The notes under the pieces are model-generated. The model did no database searches and was not told where the DNA came from. It saw only the letters and a list, made by a program, of their open reading frames with translations. Below, one piece after another: positions 20,301 through 29,287 of a DNA stretch of 64,000 bases (position 1 is the first letter of the stretch; every line of letters begins with the position of its first letter). The stretch is taken from NCBI GenBank assembly GCA_963825075.1, contig CAWGRX010000025.1:124001-188000 (forward strand), written 5' to 3'. A program made the translations under genes and the position numbers. The stretch is from CAWAVN01 sp963825075 (lineage in GTDB: Bacteria > Planctomycetota > Planctomycetia > Planctomycetales > Planctomycetaceae).

Positions 20301-21426
20301 CTTTGAGCGTTGTGGTTCGAGTGGATTCGATCTGATCGAGCCGGTTTTTTCGCTCGGCCGTCAATGCGCTCCGTTTTTCATCGCGGTCGTGGGTGAAGCG
20401 ATTGAGCGAGTTTTCACGGTGCCGGATTAAGGCTTCGTGCCGCTCTTCGCAGGTTTCCTCCATGCGGGCCAGTTCGGTTTTGGCGAGCTTCCGCCATTGC
20501 TTGTAGTTTTGATAAGCATCGCTGACGTGCACGCGAAACGGGGCGAACGCCTCCCAGGTCTTCCGCGAGGCGATAAACCACATCACCATCAAAACCACGG
20601 TTCCCAAAGCGAAGGTCACGCCGGCACTCACCAAGGCCCAGGCTTTGGGGGAGATGTTTTTGAGGCCGATCCATTCCGGCTGGACCAATCCCGCCAGCAC
20701 GCCGAACGGCACCAGCCACAACAACAGGCCCACCCAGACAATGCCCATGCCGGATAAAAGCCGGGCGAGCACTTGGCCATTCAAGCGGGCATATTCCGCG
20801 CGGGCTTCGCGGGCGGCTTCGTCGAACCGCTTCTGGGCCTCTTCCCGATTGGGGCCGGGACCTTCATCCAGCACCACCGGCTCGGCCCGGTATTGCCTGC
20901 GGTCCTGCACGGTCACCACGGCTTTGTTTGAGATTTCGTTGAGTTCCTCCCAGTCGGAAGACAACCGTTCCTCGAGCCGCTCGATCTGCGTTTTGAAGGT
21001 GTCCAGTTGCCTTTTCGGATTGTCCTCCGCGGTCTCATCGACGAGCGAGGTCATGATCCAGCGGTTCTCGTCGTATTGGCTTTCGATCGCTTTCATCTCG
21101 CGGTCGAAATGCTCCTGCACCTCTGACCGCTCACGGCGGGCGGCGGATTCGGCGGCAGCGGTCTCGGCCTGATAGCGGCTTTCGATCTCGGCGACGGCCC
21201 CCGAATACGCTTCCTCCGCGACGGCACGGGCTTCCTGCTCCTGGGTTTCGAGCAGCCCCAAATAGTCGTGGACTTCCACCGCATCGAGATCTTCGCGGTG
21301 CTCTTCGGACTGAAGCTCCGCCAGCCGGCGCTCCGCCGCCGAGCGCTCCCTGATCGCAGCGGCGAGCGATTCCAAAAGATCCGAATAAAGGTCACGGGAA
21401 AACGGCGTATTCAAAAGCAGCCTCAA
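17357..21426 (-). CDS. FtsK/EssC-like membrane ATPase of a type VII secretion-like cassette (frameshifted)
   Basis: About 1,355 aa once one base is restored. Residues 1-220 are a charged coiled coil. Two membrane helices follow at about 225-250 and 260-285, then a second coiled coil to about 500. A first FtsK/SpoIIIE ATPase module follows, with Walker A GKTGSGKST near residue 795, Walker B ILLVVDEFQEFF near 900 and the sensor-like stretch VLLGSQTLGG. A second module (18340-17357) keeps the fold pattern, but its Walker A has become GTDMPPATG, without Lys, and its Walker B is FLVVFDLS. This is the EssC/EccC layout: membrane anchor plus tandem ATPases with degenerate distal sites. The start is TTG (21426); an in-frame stop lies just upstream. 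The halves are split by a missing G at 18349-18350. It ends a cassette that begins with a WXG100 gene. Confidence 0.88.
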
Positions 21427-21479
21427 AGTCTGAGATCAAAATAGGTCAAGAGGAAAGGAGTTTTAGGGGACCACGAAAG

Positions 21480-21560
21480 ACACGAAAAGGATTAAATTCG
21501 AAATCCGAATCTCGAAATCCGAAATAAATCTCAAATCCGAAATCCGAATGTTCCAAACGC
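21480..21560. repeat. CGAAATCCG-type repeat (family G), copy 2
   Basis: Tandem-like units ATTCGAAATCCGAATCTCG, AAATCCGAAAT and AAATCCGAAATCCGAATG lie between the ATPase gene and the 75-aa gene. They match units at 7189, 22478, 30221 and 53818. Confidence 0.8.
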
Positions 21561-21652
21561 TGTAATCGGCGGTGAAATTGAAAACCAATCCATCGGTAAC
21601 AGCTCTCTTTTTTCGTGTCTTTCGTGGTCCCTCAAGTGTCTTTCGTGGTCTC

Positions 21653-21880
21653 TCAATGCGGATCGCAATCGCGGCTCGCTTGTTTGAGGACATCGTCGAG
21701 ATGCCCGATGGCGGCGATCATTTTGATGAGTTCGTTTTTGAGCGGGATCAGATGATTCTCCTCGATATTCCGGCTGTTGGCATCCTGCCAGACTTCCGTC
21801 GTCTCCACCCAGACCCGCTCCAATGTTTCGCCGGCGTCCTGCAACTGATCGCGCCCCGTGTCGAGATTGGCGATTCGCAT
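21653..21880 (-). CDS. Small WXG100-like helical protein
   Basis: A 75-aa protein predicted all-helical: MRIANLDTGRDQLQDAGETL, then ERVWVETTEVWQDANSRNIE with Trp at 24 and 31, then HLIPLKNELIKMIAAIGHLDDVL. Two helices around a Trp-containing middle is the outline of WXG100-type export substrates, though the exact W-x-G turn is absent. Its start lies 1 base after the stop of the 188-aa gene, so the two are coupled. The EssC-like ATPase gene follows after about 225 bp that contain a repeat. Export or chaperone function is inferred only from size, fold and neighbours. Confidence 0.72.
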   Translation of the reverse strand: MRIANLDTGRDQLQDAGETLERVWVETTEVWQDANSRNIEENHLIPLKNELIKMIAAIGHLDDVLKQASRDCDPH

Positions 21881-21881
21881 A

Positions 21882-22448
21882 TTAGTCCTCGGTCATTGGT
21901 TTGGGCTTGGGTTCGTCGGTTGGAGCTTCGGGAGCCGGGGCCGGTCCGGCAGGATCTTCCGGGGAGAGGCTGTGTCCTAAGTAGGATTCCAGGGACGCCA
22001 AGGTGCGTTCCAACAGGGCGGCGGTTTTTTCTACATCGCCGTCGAGATATTGTTTGAACCGCCCGGATTGGGCGCGGAACTCGTCGATCACGCGGTGCAG
22101 CCGGACCGACCAGCGGCCGACGGCTTCCACTTTTTCGCGGGCGTACTCCTGCCGGCGTTTGGCGGCGGCGAGGGCTTCCTTTTCTTCGTAACAACTCGGC
22201 CGGTGATCGGCGACCGTCCGCATCCGGCAGGTCTCGTAAGCTGCCCTGGCCCGGGCCACGTCGTCGAACGATTTGCGGACTTGCTCTTTCCAATAGTGGG
22301 GGGCGTCGTAATCGTACCAGGCCAGCACCTTGGACACCTGCTGATCGAGCGCGAGCAAGGCATTTTCCGCCTCATCCTGAAACACGCGCACCGCCCGATA
22401 AAACCGCTGGACGGCTTCCACGGAACTCACACGGGCGGCATCACTCAT
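21882..22448 (-). CDS. Helical hypothetical protein of the WXG100 cassette
   Basis: Unrecognised 188-aa protein. Residues 1-150 are predicted helical with heptad-like spacing (VEAVQRFYRAVRVFQDEAEN, YWKEQVRKSFDDVARARAAY, FKQYLDGDVEKTAALLERTL) and include WYDYDAPHYWKEQ. The C-terminal 35 residues are Pro-rich and acidic (PAGPAPAPEAPTDEPKPKP), as in exported or partner-binding tails. It lies between the WXG100 gene and the 75-aa gene on the same strand and is tightly linked to the latter. It could be a larger substrate or an adaptor of the EssC-like ATPase. No enzyme signature is seen. Confidence 0.78.
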   Translation of the reverse strand: MSDAARVSSVEAVQRFYRAVRVFQDEAENALLALDQQVSKVLAWYDYDAPHYWKEQVRKSFDDVARARAAYETCRMRTVADHRPSCYEEKEALAAAKRRQEYAREKVEAVGRWSVRLHRVIDEFRAQSGRFKQYLDGDVEKTAALLERTLASLESYLGHSLSPEDPAGPAPAPEAPTDEPKPKPMTED

Positions 22449-22477
22449 TGGGGTTTCCCTATCTCAAAATCATCTTT

Positions 22478-22645
22478 GCCCAAAAATCCGAAGCACGAAA
22501 TCCGTTTTGGTTTTCTTGAGGTTTTCAATATTTCAGAAATTCCCAGACCGCTTACTTCGTGCGCGGCTCCGTGGCTTTTTGGAGCTACTGAATTTGGAAT
22601 TTGTTTCGGATTTCGAAATTCGGATTTCGAATTTTTGGCTGAGTT
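22478..22645. repeat. CGAAATCCG-type inverted repeat (family G), copy 3
   Basis: AAAATCCGAAGCACGAAATCC on the left and TTTGTTTCGGATTTCGAAAT, GATTTCGAATTTTTGG on the right form an imperfect hairpin between the WXG100 gene and the 188-aa gene. It is the same family as the repeat at 7189. Confidence 0.85.
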
Positions 22646-22666
22646 CGTTCTCTTTGTTCCACAACG

Positions 22667-22939
22667 TCATCGTTGCTGTAGGTATTCTTCGATGCGTTCG
22701 GCTTTTCTTAACAGGAACGGAATGTGCTCTTCGTTGACTTCGATGAATCGGGCCATCAGTTTGATGTTTTGTTCGAACTCGTCGCGGAACCGCTGGTTCT
22801 CCTGATCCCGCCACGTGGCCGAGAGGGACTCCAGCCGGCTCGACAGCGTCGCCATTTGATCGGTGAGGGCGGTGTCGAACTGTTTGAGCATTTGCGCGAA
22901 CTGCCGGAGCTCTTCCGGGTTGACGATGGCTTGTGACAT
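22667..22939 (-). CDS. WXG100 family protein
   Basis: A 90-aa protein with the size and two-helix shape of WXG100 (ESAT-6-like) proteins. It starts MSQAIVNPEELRQFAQML at the ATG at 22939. Helix 1 runs to about residue 40, Trp43 sits in the turn (SATWRDQENQRF), and helix 2 (FEQNIKLMARFIEVNEEHIP) follows. The tail has an E.IEEYL-type segment. The W-x-x-Q turn is the form usual in non-actinobacterial members. WXG100 proteins are substrates of type VII secretion and travel as helical hairpins. The EssC-like ATPase gene lies three genes downstream on the same strand, which supports a secretion role. The 41 upstream codons in the same frame look like noncoding sequence. Confidence 0.88.
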   Translation of the reverse strand: MSQAIVNPEELRQFAQMLKQFDTALTDQMATLSSRLESLSATWRDQENQRFRDEFEQNIKLMARFIEVNEEHIPFLLRKAERIEEYLQQR

Positions 22940-23829
22940 AAACGTATTCCCATCCGAAAAAACAACAACGAAACCGAGTAAATGTTGCATTTTGTTCCCG
23001 CCTTTTATTGTAGAGCCTCGGCGGGGAAACCGTAGGGCGAAAAAAAATTGCCGACGATCCAACAGGTTCTCACCTCAAACTGTAAGCAACAGGCCGCCAG
23101 GACGATTCTTCATATAAAAACTGGATTTCACGATGGAAGAGACGATCAGCATTCAGCTTTTAGCAATTCGCTTTCAGGGGGGGGAACCTGCATTGTAATG
23201 TATGCCGAAAAAAACTGACTGCCGACCGCTGAACTTCCCACCAAAAGCAAACATGCCTTGATGGGTTGATGCGGAAAGCGGGTTTTCTTCGGCTGCGGAA
23301 GCCCACGAGGGCCAGACCGTGAATCTCCCGATTCGCTCATCAAGCAAATCCCGTTCGACGCAAACGCCGGCTTAATTTCTAATGCGGCCCACGCGGTTTT
23401 TCGCCCGATTATTCCTCACGATGAGAAAGGTTGGCGAAGATGGCAACCACCAACAATGTGTCAGGGAGGACGCAATGCTCAACCGCGCAGGGACCCTTTA
23501 GGTCACGCTGGTCGGCATCATGGGGCGGCGGCTGACGAGGCAAACTGCCGGAACTGGAGAATGCCCGCGTTGCTCGCAAGTTCGCCGGGGAAACCTTCCG
23601 ATACCTTTCCCTGGCTCCTCCGTTCACCTTGTTTCCCCAAGTGGAAAAACGAAATCCTCCTTTCCCGAAGTGGGGGCGCCTTACTCCTTGTCTCTCCCAG
23701 CCATTCGGCACGCGGGCCATTGGATATTTGGATATCGGTCTCGGCCGGCATTGACGCCGGCATGGTCATCTCTCGGCTCTCATTTTCGGAATCGGCAGGG
23801 CCGGCCGATTCCAGTTAGGATCTCACTTG
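22940..23829. other. Intergenic divergent region, nothing recognised
   Basis: About 890 bp between the divergent WXG100 and pgsB genes, where both promoters should lie. No gene on either strand is convincing: the long plus-strand ORF covering it is a shadow of pgsB. No strong hairpin or known element is recognised. Confidence 0.5.
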
Positions 23830-25056
23830 ATGGAAGGTATAGCTCTGCTTGCCAGTGCCACGGGGCTCTTGGCGAGCTTGGGGTGCCTGGAAGCCTATTG
23901 GCATCGCCGGCATCGCTGCGGCATTCCCCTCCGCATTCACGTCAACGGCACACGGGGCAAATCCAGCGTGACGCGGCTGATCGCAGCCGGCCTCCGCTCC
24001 GCGGGAATTCGCACGTGTGCCAAAACCACCGGAACCCTCCCGCGGTTCATTCGTCCCGACGGCACCGAGGAAGCGATCCAGCGCGTGGGGCGGACGAACA
24101 TCATCGAGCAAGTCCACATCATCCGCAAAGCCGCCGACTTCGGCGCGGAAGCCGTGGTGCTCGAATGCATGGCGCTGCATCCCTTGCTCCAATCGCTTTG
24201 CGAACTCGACATCGTGCGGGCCACGCACGGCGTGATCACCAACGCCCGTCCCGATCATTTGGATGTGATGGGACCCACGCCCGCCGACGTCACCCGGGCC
24301 CTCGCAGGGACCGTCCCGGTCAAGGGGCGTCTGTTTACCGCCGAACGCGATCCCCGCCAGCTCTGCATTCTGGGAGAGGTCGCCCAGGACCGCGAATCGC
24401 AATTCAAAATCGTGGCCGACGAGGACATCGACCGCGTCACCGCGGAGGAACTCAAAGGTTTTTCCTACATCGAACACCCGGACAACGTCGCTCTTTCGCT
24501 CTCCGTCTGTCAGTCGCTGGGCATCGACCGGATGACGGCACTCAGAGGCATGTGGCAGGCGGCTCCCGATCCCGGCGCAATGTCGCAATGGACCGTCGAG
24601 CAACACAGTCGGCGGATGGTTTTGGTCAATGCGTTTGCGGCGAACGATCCGCAATCGACCGACCGCATCTGGCATCTGGCCAACTCGATGAACACGCAGG
24701 CCGACACGCGAATCGCCGTCGTCAACTGCCGCAGCGACCGCCCGGAACGCTCGGTGCAGATGGCCGAGATGTGTGCCCGCTGGACCAATCTGGACACGGC
24801 GTTGGCCATCGGCACCGGGACGGAAGTTTTCATCAAACGTGCGCTTGCCAGCGGGTTTTCCGCCGTGCGTCTTCAGGCCGCGGAACGCCAGCCCGCGGAA
24901 ACGCTGTTCGACAAGCTCCGCGACGTTTCGGGGCGATTGGGGCTCATTATGGGCCTGGGCAATATCGCCGGCGTGGGAATGGAACTCGTCGAACTATTCC
25001 GCAGCCGCTCTCAGAATTTCGTTCCGACCATTCATCCACGGAAGGAGGCTGCCTAA
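23830..25056 (+). CDS. pgsB: Poly-gamma-glutamate synthase PgsB (CapB)
   Basis: A 408-aa ATP-dependent amide ligase of the Mur-ligase-like PgsB/CapB family, which polymerises glutamate (gamma-linked) at the membrane. The N-terminal helix (IALLASATGLLASLGCLEAY) is a membrane anchor. The P-loop is VNGTRGKSSVTRL. Then come KTTGTLPRFIRPDGTE, the RVGRTNIIEQV segment, VVLECMALHP and GVITNARPDHLDVMGPT, all characteristic of PgsB. The C-terminus has GLGNIAGVGMELVELF. The ATG at 23830 follows TTAGGATC. Its stop overlaps the start of pgsC (TAATG). No pgsA or pgsE is nearby. Confidence 0.93.
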   Translation: MEGIALLASATGLLASLGCLEAYWHRRHRCGIPLRIHVNGTRGKSSVTRLIAAGLRSAGIRTCAKTTGTLPRFIRPDGTEEAIQRVGRTNIIEQVHIIRKAADFGAEAVVLECMALHPLLQSLCELDIVRATHGVITNARPDHLDVMGPTPADVTRALAGTVPVKGRLFTAERDPRQLCILGEVAQDRESQFKIVADEDIDRVTAEELKGFSYIEHPDNVALSLSVCQSLGIDRMTALRGMWQAAPDPGAMSQWTVEQHSRRMVLVNAFAANDPQSTDRIWHLANSMNTQADTRIAVVNCRSDRPERSVQMAEMCARWTNLDTALAIGTGTEVFIKRALASGFSAVRLQAAERQPAETLFDKLRDVSGRLGLIMGLGNIAGVGMELVELFRSRSQNFVPTIHPRKEAA

Positions 25057-25520
25057 TGGATCCTGTGACCATCTCCATCGGCACCGGGCTGATCGTCAGT
25101 CTGACGCTGACGGAACTCTTCGGACTCGCGGCGGGCGGCCTGGTCGTGCCGGGCTACCTCGCCTTGTACTTGGACCGGCCGATGACAATTCTCCTGACGC
25201 TCGCGGCGGCCTTTCTGACGTGGGCCGTGGTGAAAGGTCTCTCCCGCGTAGCGATCATCTACGGCAAACGCCGGACGGTGCTGATGATCCTCGTCGGCTT
25301 TCTGATCGGCTTTGCCGCCCGGTTGGTTTTGATGTATTTCGGCACAACTCCCGAAGGAGCGAACATCGCGAACTTCGAGATCGTGGGTTACATCATTCCC
25401 GGATTGATCGCGATTTGGATCGAACGGCAGGGCCTCGTTGAAACGTGCTCTGTCGTGCTCATGGCCAGTGCGATGGTCCGGTTGGTTTTGATGGCGTGTG
25501 GTCTGGAGGTGCTGGCATGA
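25056..25520 (+). CDS. pgsC: Poly-gamma-glutamate biosynthesis protein PgsC (CapC)
   Basis: A 154-aa integral membrane protein with four to five helices: VTISIGTGLIVSLTLTELFG, GGLVVPGYLALYLDRPMTI, LLTLAAAFLTWAVVKGL, TVLMILVGFLIGFAARLVL and IVGYIIPGLIAIWIERQG. The GLVVPGYLAL block and the IPGLIA.W..RQG ending are the marks of PgsC/CapC, the membrane partner of PgsB. It starts at the TAATG overlap with pgsB and ends overlapping pgsW (ATGA), so the three genes are one coupled operon. Confidence 0.93.
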   Translation: MDPVTISIGTGLIVSLTLTELFGLAAGGLVVPGYLALYLDRPMTILLTLAAAFLTWAVVKGLSRVAIIYGKRRTVLMILVGFLIGFAARLVLMYFGTTPEGANIANFEIVGYIIPGLIAIWIERQGLVETCSVVLMASAMVRLVLMACGLEVLA

Positions 25521-26665
25521 AAGCGGTTTATTGGGAACCTCGAAAAATCTCGCAGAAAGCGCTGCTCCTCTTGTGCGCTCTGGCCCTGGCGGGGCTGGCG
25601 ACTGCGGAGCTTTGCAAACGAAACCTGCTGGGCTTGCCCAATGACTCCGAAAAATTCGCGGCGGCGAAACTGGCATCCGAAGCCATGCACACGCTTCGGC
25701 GGGAACGCTTGAGGCGAAACCATCACTTCGATCCGCAGTTCGATCCCGCAATGTCCGGGATGATCGGCGAGTACCTCACGCCCACCACCAGCGTGACGGG
25801 GCATTTGGAATCCAAGCAGACTTCCGTCAATCCCAACTTCGCGGCCGCCATCGTGGACATGCTGCAAAAGGCGGGCGTGAAAAAAGGCGATGTAGTCGCG
25901 GTGGGTTGTTCGGGTTCGTTCCCCACGCTCAACTTGTGCGCATGTTGCGCCATTCAGACAATGGGTGTCAAACCGATCATCGTAGCCAGCACCGGCGCTT
26001 CGCAATTTGGAGCGAACCGGCCCGATTGGCTCTGGATCGACATGGAACACTTGCTGAATGGCAAGGGACTGATTTCGTTTCATTCCGTCGCGGCTTCTTT
26101 GGGAGGCTACGAAGATCAAGCCGTCGGAATGTCCGAGGAAGGCCGGGAATTGCTTCGCAACGGAATCGAACGCAACCACCTCCCGATGATTCAAGACGAG
26201 GAGTTTACCGATTCCATCGACACCCGCATGAAAATCTATAAAGAGCATGCCGAGGGCCGGCCCATCAAAGCCTACATCAACATCGGCGGCGGCACGGTGT
26301 CGGTGGGCCGTAGCGTGGGCAAGAAACTGTACGAGCCGGGCCTCAATCTCACCGCCACGCCGGAAGCCATGCAGATCGATTCGGTGATGACCCGCTTCGC
26401 CAAAGAGCAAACGCCTTTGATTCACCTGGTCGAAATTATGCACATCGCCAAGGCCTATCACCTGCCCATCGCTCCCGTGGAAACTCCGCAGGCCGGCGCA
26501 GGTTGGCTGTTTTACGATACATCGCTGCACCGCTGGCTGGCGGCGGCTGCCTTGCTGATTCTGGGGGTCGCCTTCGCCAAAGTCTCCCGGCGAACCGAGA
26601 CCGAACAGCCCGCGATCCTGACGTTACCCTTGAAAGATGAAACTCGGGCCACCAAAGCCGCCTGA
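25517..26665 (+). CDS. pgsW: Poly-gamma-glutamate system protein PgsW-like
   Basis: A 382-aa protein of the poly-gamma-glutamate system family often called PgsW. It starts at the ATG at 25517, overlapping pgsC. An N-terminal membrane helix (ALLLLCALALAGLATAELC) is followed by a large extracytoplasmic domain: HFDPQFDPAMSGMIGEYLTP, TTSVTGHLESKQTSVNPNF, VVAVGCSGSFPTLNL, GVKPIIVASTGASQFGAN and YINIGGGTVSVGRSVGKKL. A C-terminal helix (WLAAAALLILGVAFAKV) follows. Its function is unknown; it is usually encoded next to pgsB and pgsC. A terminator lies about 100 bp downstream. Confidence 0.9.
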   Translation: MKAVYWEPRKISQKALLLLCALALAGLATAELCKRNLLGLPNDSEKFAAAKLASEAMHTLRRERLRRNHHFDPQFDPAMSGMIGEYLTPTTSVTGHLESKQTSVNPNFAAAIVDMLQKAGVKKGDVVAVGCSGSFPTLNLCACCAIQTMGVKPIIVASTGASQFGANRPDWLWIDMEHLLNGKGLISFHSVAASLGGYEDQAVGMSEEGRELLRNGIERNHLPMIQDEEFTDSIDTRMKIYKEHAEGRPIKAYINIGGGTVSVGRSVGKKLYEPGLNLTATPEAMQIDSVMTRFAKEQTPLIHLVEIMHIAKAYHLPIAPVETPQAGAGWLFYDTSLHRWLAAAALLILGVAFAKVSRRTETEQPAILTLPLKDETRATKAA

Positions 26666-26736
26666 TCCCGATCGCATCAACACAACTCGAACATAACTGA
26701 ACCAATCCGACTAAAAAATCCTGCATCTTCCCTGCT

Positions 26737-26755
26737 GGGTTTGACGGTCAAACCC
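26737..26755. promoter_or_regulatory. Perfect palindrome after pgsW
   Basis: GGGTTTGAC, one base, then GTCAAACCC. It lies 70 bases after pgsW and 8 bases before the terminator stem, and may add to transcript 3'-end structure. Confidence 0.55.
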
Positions 26756-26763
26756 AAGACCGA

Positions 26764-26803
26764 GGGGCACCCCATCAAGACGACGGGGTGCCCCTTTGCT
26801 TTT
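26764..26803 (+). terminator. Terminator of the pgsBCW operon
   Basis: GGGGCACCCC (26764-26773) pairs exactly with GGGGTGCCCC (26785-26794) over an 11-base loop and is followed by TTTGCTTTT. The opposite strand lacks an equal T-run, so it serves the plus strand. Confidence 0.88.
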
Positions 26804-26895
26804 GATGTCCCTCTCCCTCAGGAGGTATTGTCCGCGGCAAGCCCGCGGCTGATGAATAGGACAACTATTCCTCGTATGACTTTAAGCTAAGATGT

Positions 26896-28131
26896 TCAGC
26901 GGCGAATGATGACTTTGGCACCCAGGCCCAAAAAGCCATACACCTCGGCTGCATCATCATTCAGCATGCGGATGCAGCCGCGGGACTCGGATTTGCCGAT
27001 GGAGTCCGGGTCGATTGTGCCGTGGATCCCATAGGAATCGCCGATGTCGATCCAGTATTCGCCCAATGGGTTTTGGGGATCGTCGGCGGCGATGATGCCA
27101 TCGGTCCCGTAATAGGTCGGATTGGTGAGCTTGTTTTTCACGGTGAACTCGCCGATGGGCGTCGTCCCGTCTTTGCCGATGCCCACTTTGTAGCGCTTCA
27201 CGAAAAACCCGTGATGCTGGATCGTGAGCTCGAATCGGCCCAAATCGACCACGGCGGCGAATGGGCCTTTGATGACCTTCAGCTTCTGGCCTGGGCGGAT
27301 TTTTCGGGGGTCGGCTTCGTTGAGTTTCGCCAGATACTCCCAGGGCACGTTGTACAACTTGGCGATCTTGGTGAGCTGGTCGCCGGGCTGGATCGTGTAG
27401 GGCGTCATGTAATGCGGCTGGCGGGAGAAGTAAATCGACTTCGCGGTTTTCTCGATGCGGCTCCTGAGGAACTCCCGCCATTCGGGATGATTCCAATACA
27501 AAGTCGATAGCTCTTTGTGGGCGGCGAGGTCGTCCTTGGGATTGCCGCTCGCCAGCCAAACATCGATTTGCCGGAGCGTTTCGGCCTTCAGACCGGCCGG
27601 CAACTCGGTGGTTCCGGGTGGGGGCGCGGCCGGCGACTCATCCTTCAATAATTGAATGGAGGGCGGCCTGGGAATCTCTTTCGGAATGGCCGGGGCATGT
27701 TTCGGCGGCGGAAGTTCGCCTTCCACGGTCTGCGCCAGCCGCGAGGGAACCGGGATCGGCTTGGCGTCCGGATTCGCCGGCAGCAACTTGGGCGGACTGG
27801 GAAAGTCGCTGAAATCGGGCGGCTCCGCGGGAGCAAACGGCGGCACATCCTGAGGCAAGTCGGGGACCGCCGGTTCCGTCTGGGCGGTGAAAATATCCTG
27901 CCCTTGGGGGGACGGATTCTTCGCCGGCTGTTCGTGATTGGCCGGGCTGACCGGGCCTTGCTGCTTGTCTGTCTGCGGATTCAGATGGGTGCCTCTCTCC
28001 TCGAAATCCACATCCGTCGTCGGCCACCAATGGAATTGCCACGTCGCGGCCACGGCAATCGTTACACATGCGGTGGTCCAAATCAGATGCGACGTCCACG
28101 AGCGGCGGCGGTATTGGGTGCGCATGGCCAT
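26896..28131 (-). CDS. LysM domain L,D-transpeptidase (YkuD family)
   Basis: A 411-aa envelope enzyme that cross-links or anchors peptidoglycan by L,D-transpeptidation. An N-terminal membrane anchor (SHLIWTTACVTIAVAATWQF) precedes a Pro-rich linker of about 170 residues. A LysM domain begins with YTIQPGDQLTKIAKLYNVPW and ends in IRPGQKLKVIKG. The YkuD domain follows (AVVDLGRFELTIQ, YKVGIGKDGTTPIGEF) with the catalytic motif HGT-13 residues-SRGCIRML, where Cys is the nucleophile. All active-site residues are present. The long Pro-rich spacer would let the domain reach through the periplasm. It supports a peptidoglycan wall in this planctomycete. Start at the first ATG (28131); a second ATG two codons later is equally possible. 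Confidence 0.93.
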   Translation of the reverse strand: MAMRTQYRRRSWTSHLIWTTACVTIAVAATWQFHWWPTTDVDFEERGTHLNPQTDKQQGPVSPANHEQPAKNPSPQGQDIFTAQTEPAVPDLPQDVPPFAPAEPPDFSDFPSPPKLLPANPDAKPIPVPSRLAQTVEGELPPPKHAPAIPKEIPRPPSIQLLKDESPAAPPPGTTELPAGLKAETLRQIDVWLASGNPKDDLAAHKELSTLYWNHPEWREFLRSRIEKTAKSIYFSRQPHYMTPYTIQPGDQLTKIAKLYNVPWEYLAKLNEADPRKIRPGQKLKVIKGPFAAVVDLGRFELTIQHHGFFVKRYKVGIGKDGTTPIGEFTVKNKLTNPTYYGTDGIIAADDPQNPLGEYWIDIGDSYGIHGTIDPDSIGKSESRGCIRMLNDDAAEVYGFLGLGAKVIIRR

Positions 28132-28298
28132 GTATATCCTTGAGCAGGCACAAAAACAGCCGAGGTTTTCTAAAATCGGCGGAATCTAACACAACCCGCG
28201 CATTAGCTCCACAGGGATTCCCGAACGCGAGGCGAGTGGATATGATCGAATGGATGACCCAGCATTTCCTTCGAGTTTGGCGGTGAAGTCCGATCGCA

Positions 28299-29192
28299 AT
28301 GACCACCCTCCGTTTGGATCGCGAAGAATATGTCGAGCAAGCGTATTTCTTTCGCGTGTACCGCGAACGCTTGGAGGAAAATACGCCGTCGCAAGAAATC
28401 CTGGCGGCGATTCGCGAAGAAATTCTCGCGACCACGAAGCTTCCGATGGCGATCGACTACCTCAAGGATGAGGTCAAACACTCCGGCAAGCTCAGCACGG
28501 GCATGGCTCATCTGTCGCACTATTTCACAAACTTTCAAACCTTCGTGGTGGAATGTGCCGAGGCCGAGCGCGGGCGATTTGACCAGATCATCGGCTTCCA
28601 AATCCTGGAGCACGAAGCCGGCTATTTGACGAAAACCCCCACGCAAGCGGGGCTGTTTGTTTATCAATTTGAATGCCTGGCCCGGAACCGGCTGGGTTAT
28701 GACCGCGGGCTGGAGGCGATGGCGTCCGATCCGTTTTACGATGAGGATTGGCGAACGTGGATTCGCCAGCTCCGGCGGGAACTGGGAGCCGTCGAGTTTT
28801 CCGAGTTGATCTACCGCCGTTCGGAGCACTTTCAGCAGGAACAACGCCGGCGGAAACGCGACGAAAGTTTTAAGTTGCCTTATCCGGTGTTTTTCGATGT
28901 CCAGGAAGGCCGAATCGCCAAAGCCAACCGCGGAAAAGACCCGCTATACATGTTCGCGGCCCTCCAGCGGCAGCTCGATTATCCGTCCGTCCCCCGCCAG
29001 AAGCGCCGCGATGACAAGCCCGTGATTCATCCGGTGCTCGAGGAACGGCTCAAGCGGCTCGAGCAGCGGATCAAGATTCTGGAAATGGAGACGCAGGACA
29101 AATTGGATCTCAGCCAGTTCTACGCCCAGCCGCCGGACTTTTCCGAGCACGATGATGTCTCGCCGGATTCAGACGTCGGCGACGCCGATTAG
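28299..29192 (+). CDS. Conserved hypothetical protein
   Basis: Unrecognised 297-aa soluble protein. The first 210 residues are helical and rich in aromatic and charged residues (REEYVEQAYFFRVYRERLEE, MAHLSHYFTNFQTFVVECAE, FECLARNRLGYDRGLEAMAS). A basic segment (HFQQEQRRRKRDESFKLPYP) and a C-terminal coiled coil (LEERLKRLEQRIKILEMETQ) follow. The tail is acidic. No signal peptide, membrane helix or catalytic motif is seen. It resembles proteins restricted to planctomycetes. It lies divergent from the L,D-transpeptidase gene. Confidence 0.8.
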   Translation: MTTLRLDREEYVEQAYFFRVYRERLEENTPSQEILAAIREEILATTKLPMAIDYLKDEVKHSGKLSTGMAHLSHYFTNFQTFVVECAEAERGRFDQIIGFQILEHEAGYLTKTPTQAGLFVYQFECLARNRLGYDRGLEAMASDPFYDEDWRTWIRQLRRELGAVEFSELIYRRSEHFQQEQRRRKRDESFKLPYPVFFDVQEGRIAKANRGKDPLYMFAALQRQLDYPSVPRQKRRDDKPVIHPVLEERLKRLEQRIKILEMETQDKLDLSQFYAQPPDFSEHDDVSPDSDVGDAD

Positions 29193-29287
29193 CTCTGCGT
29201 TTAGTGGCAGATTTTTGTCAAAGTCGTCAGTATGGTCCGGGTGAAGACTTCTCAGGCGCCCGCACACACATTCACAAGGAAACGAAC

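Noticed and set aside
23520..25520. A 666-aa plus-strand ORF covering pgsB
   Set aside because: Most of it is out of frame with pgsB; only its last 154 codons are real, and these are pgsC starting at 25056.
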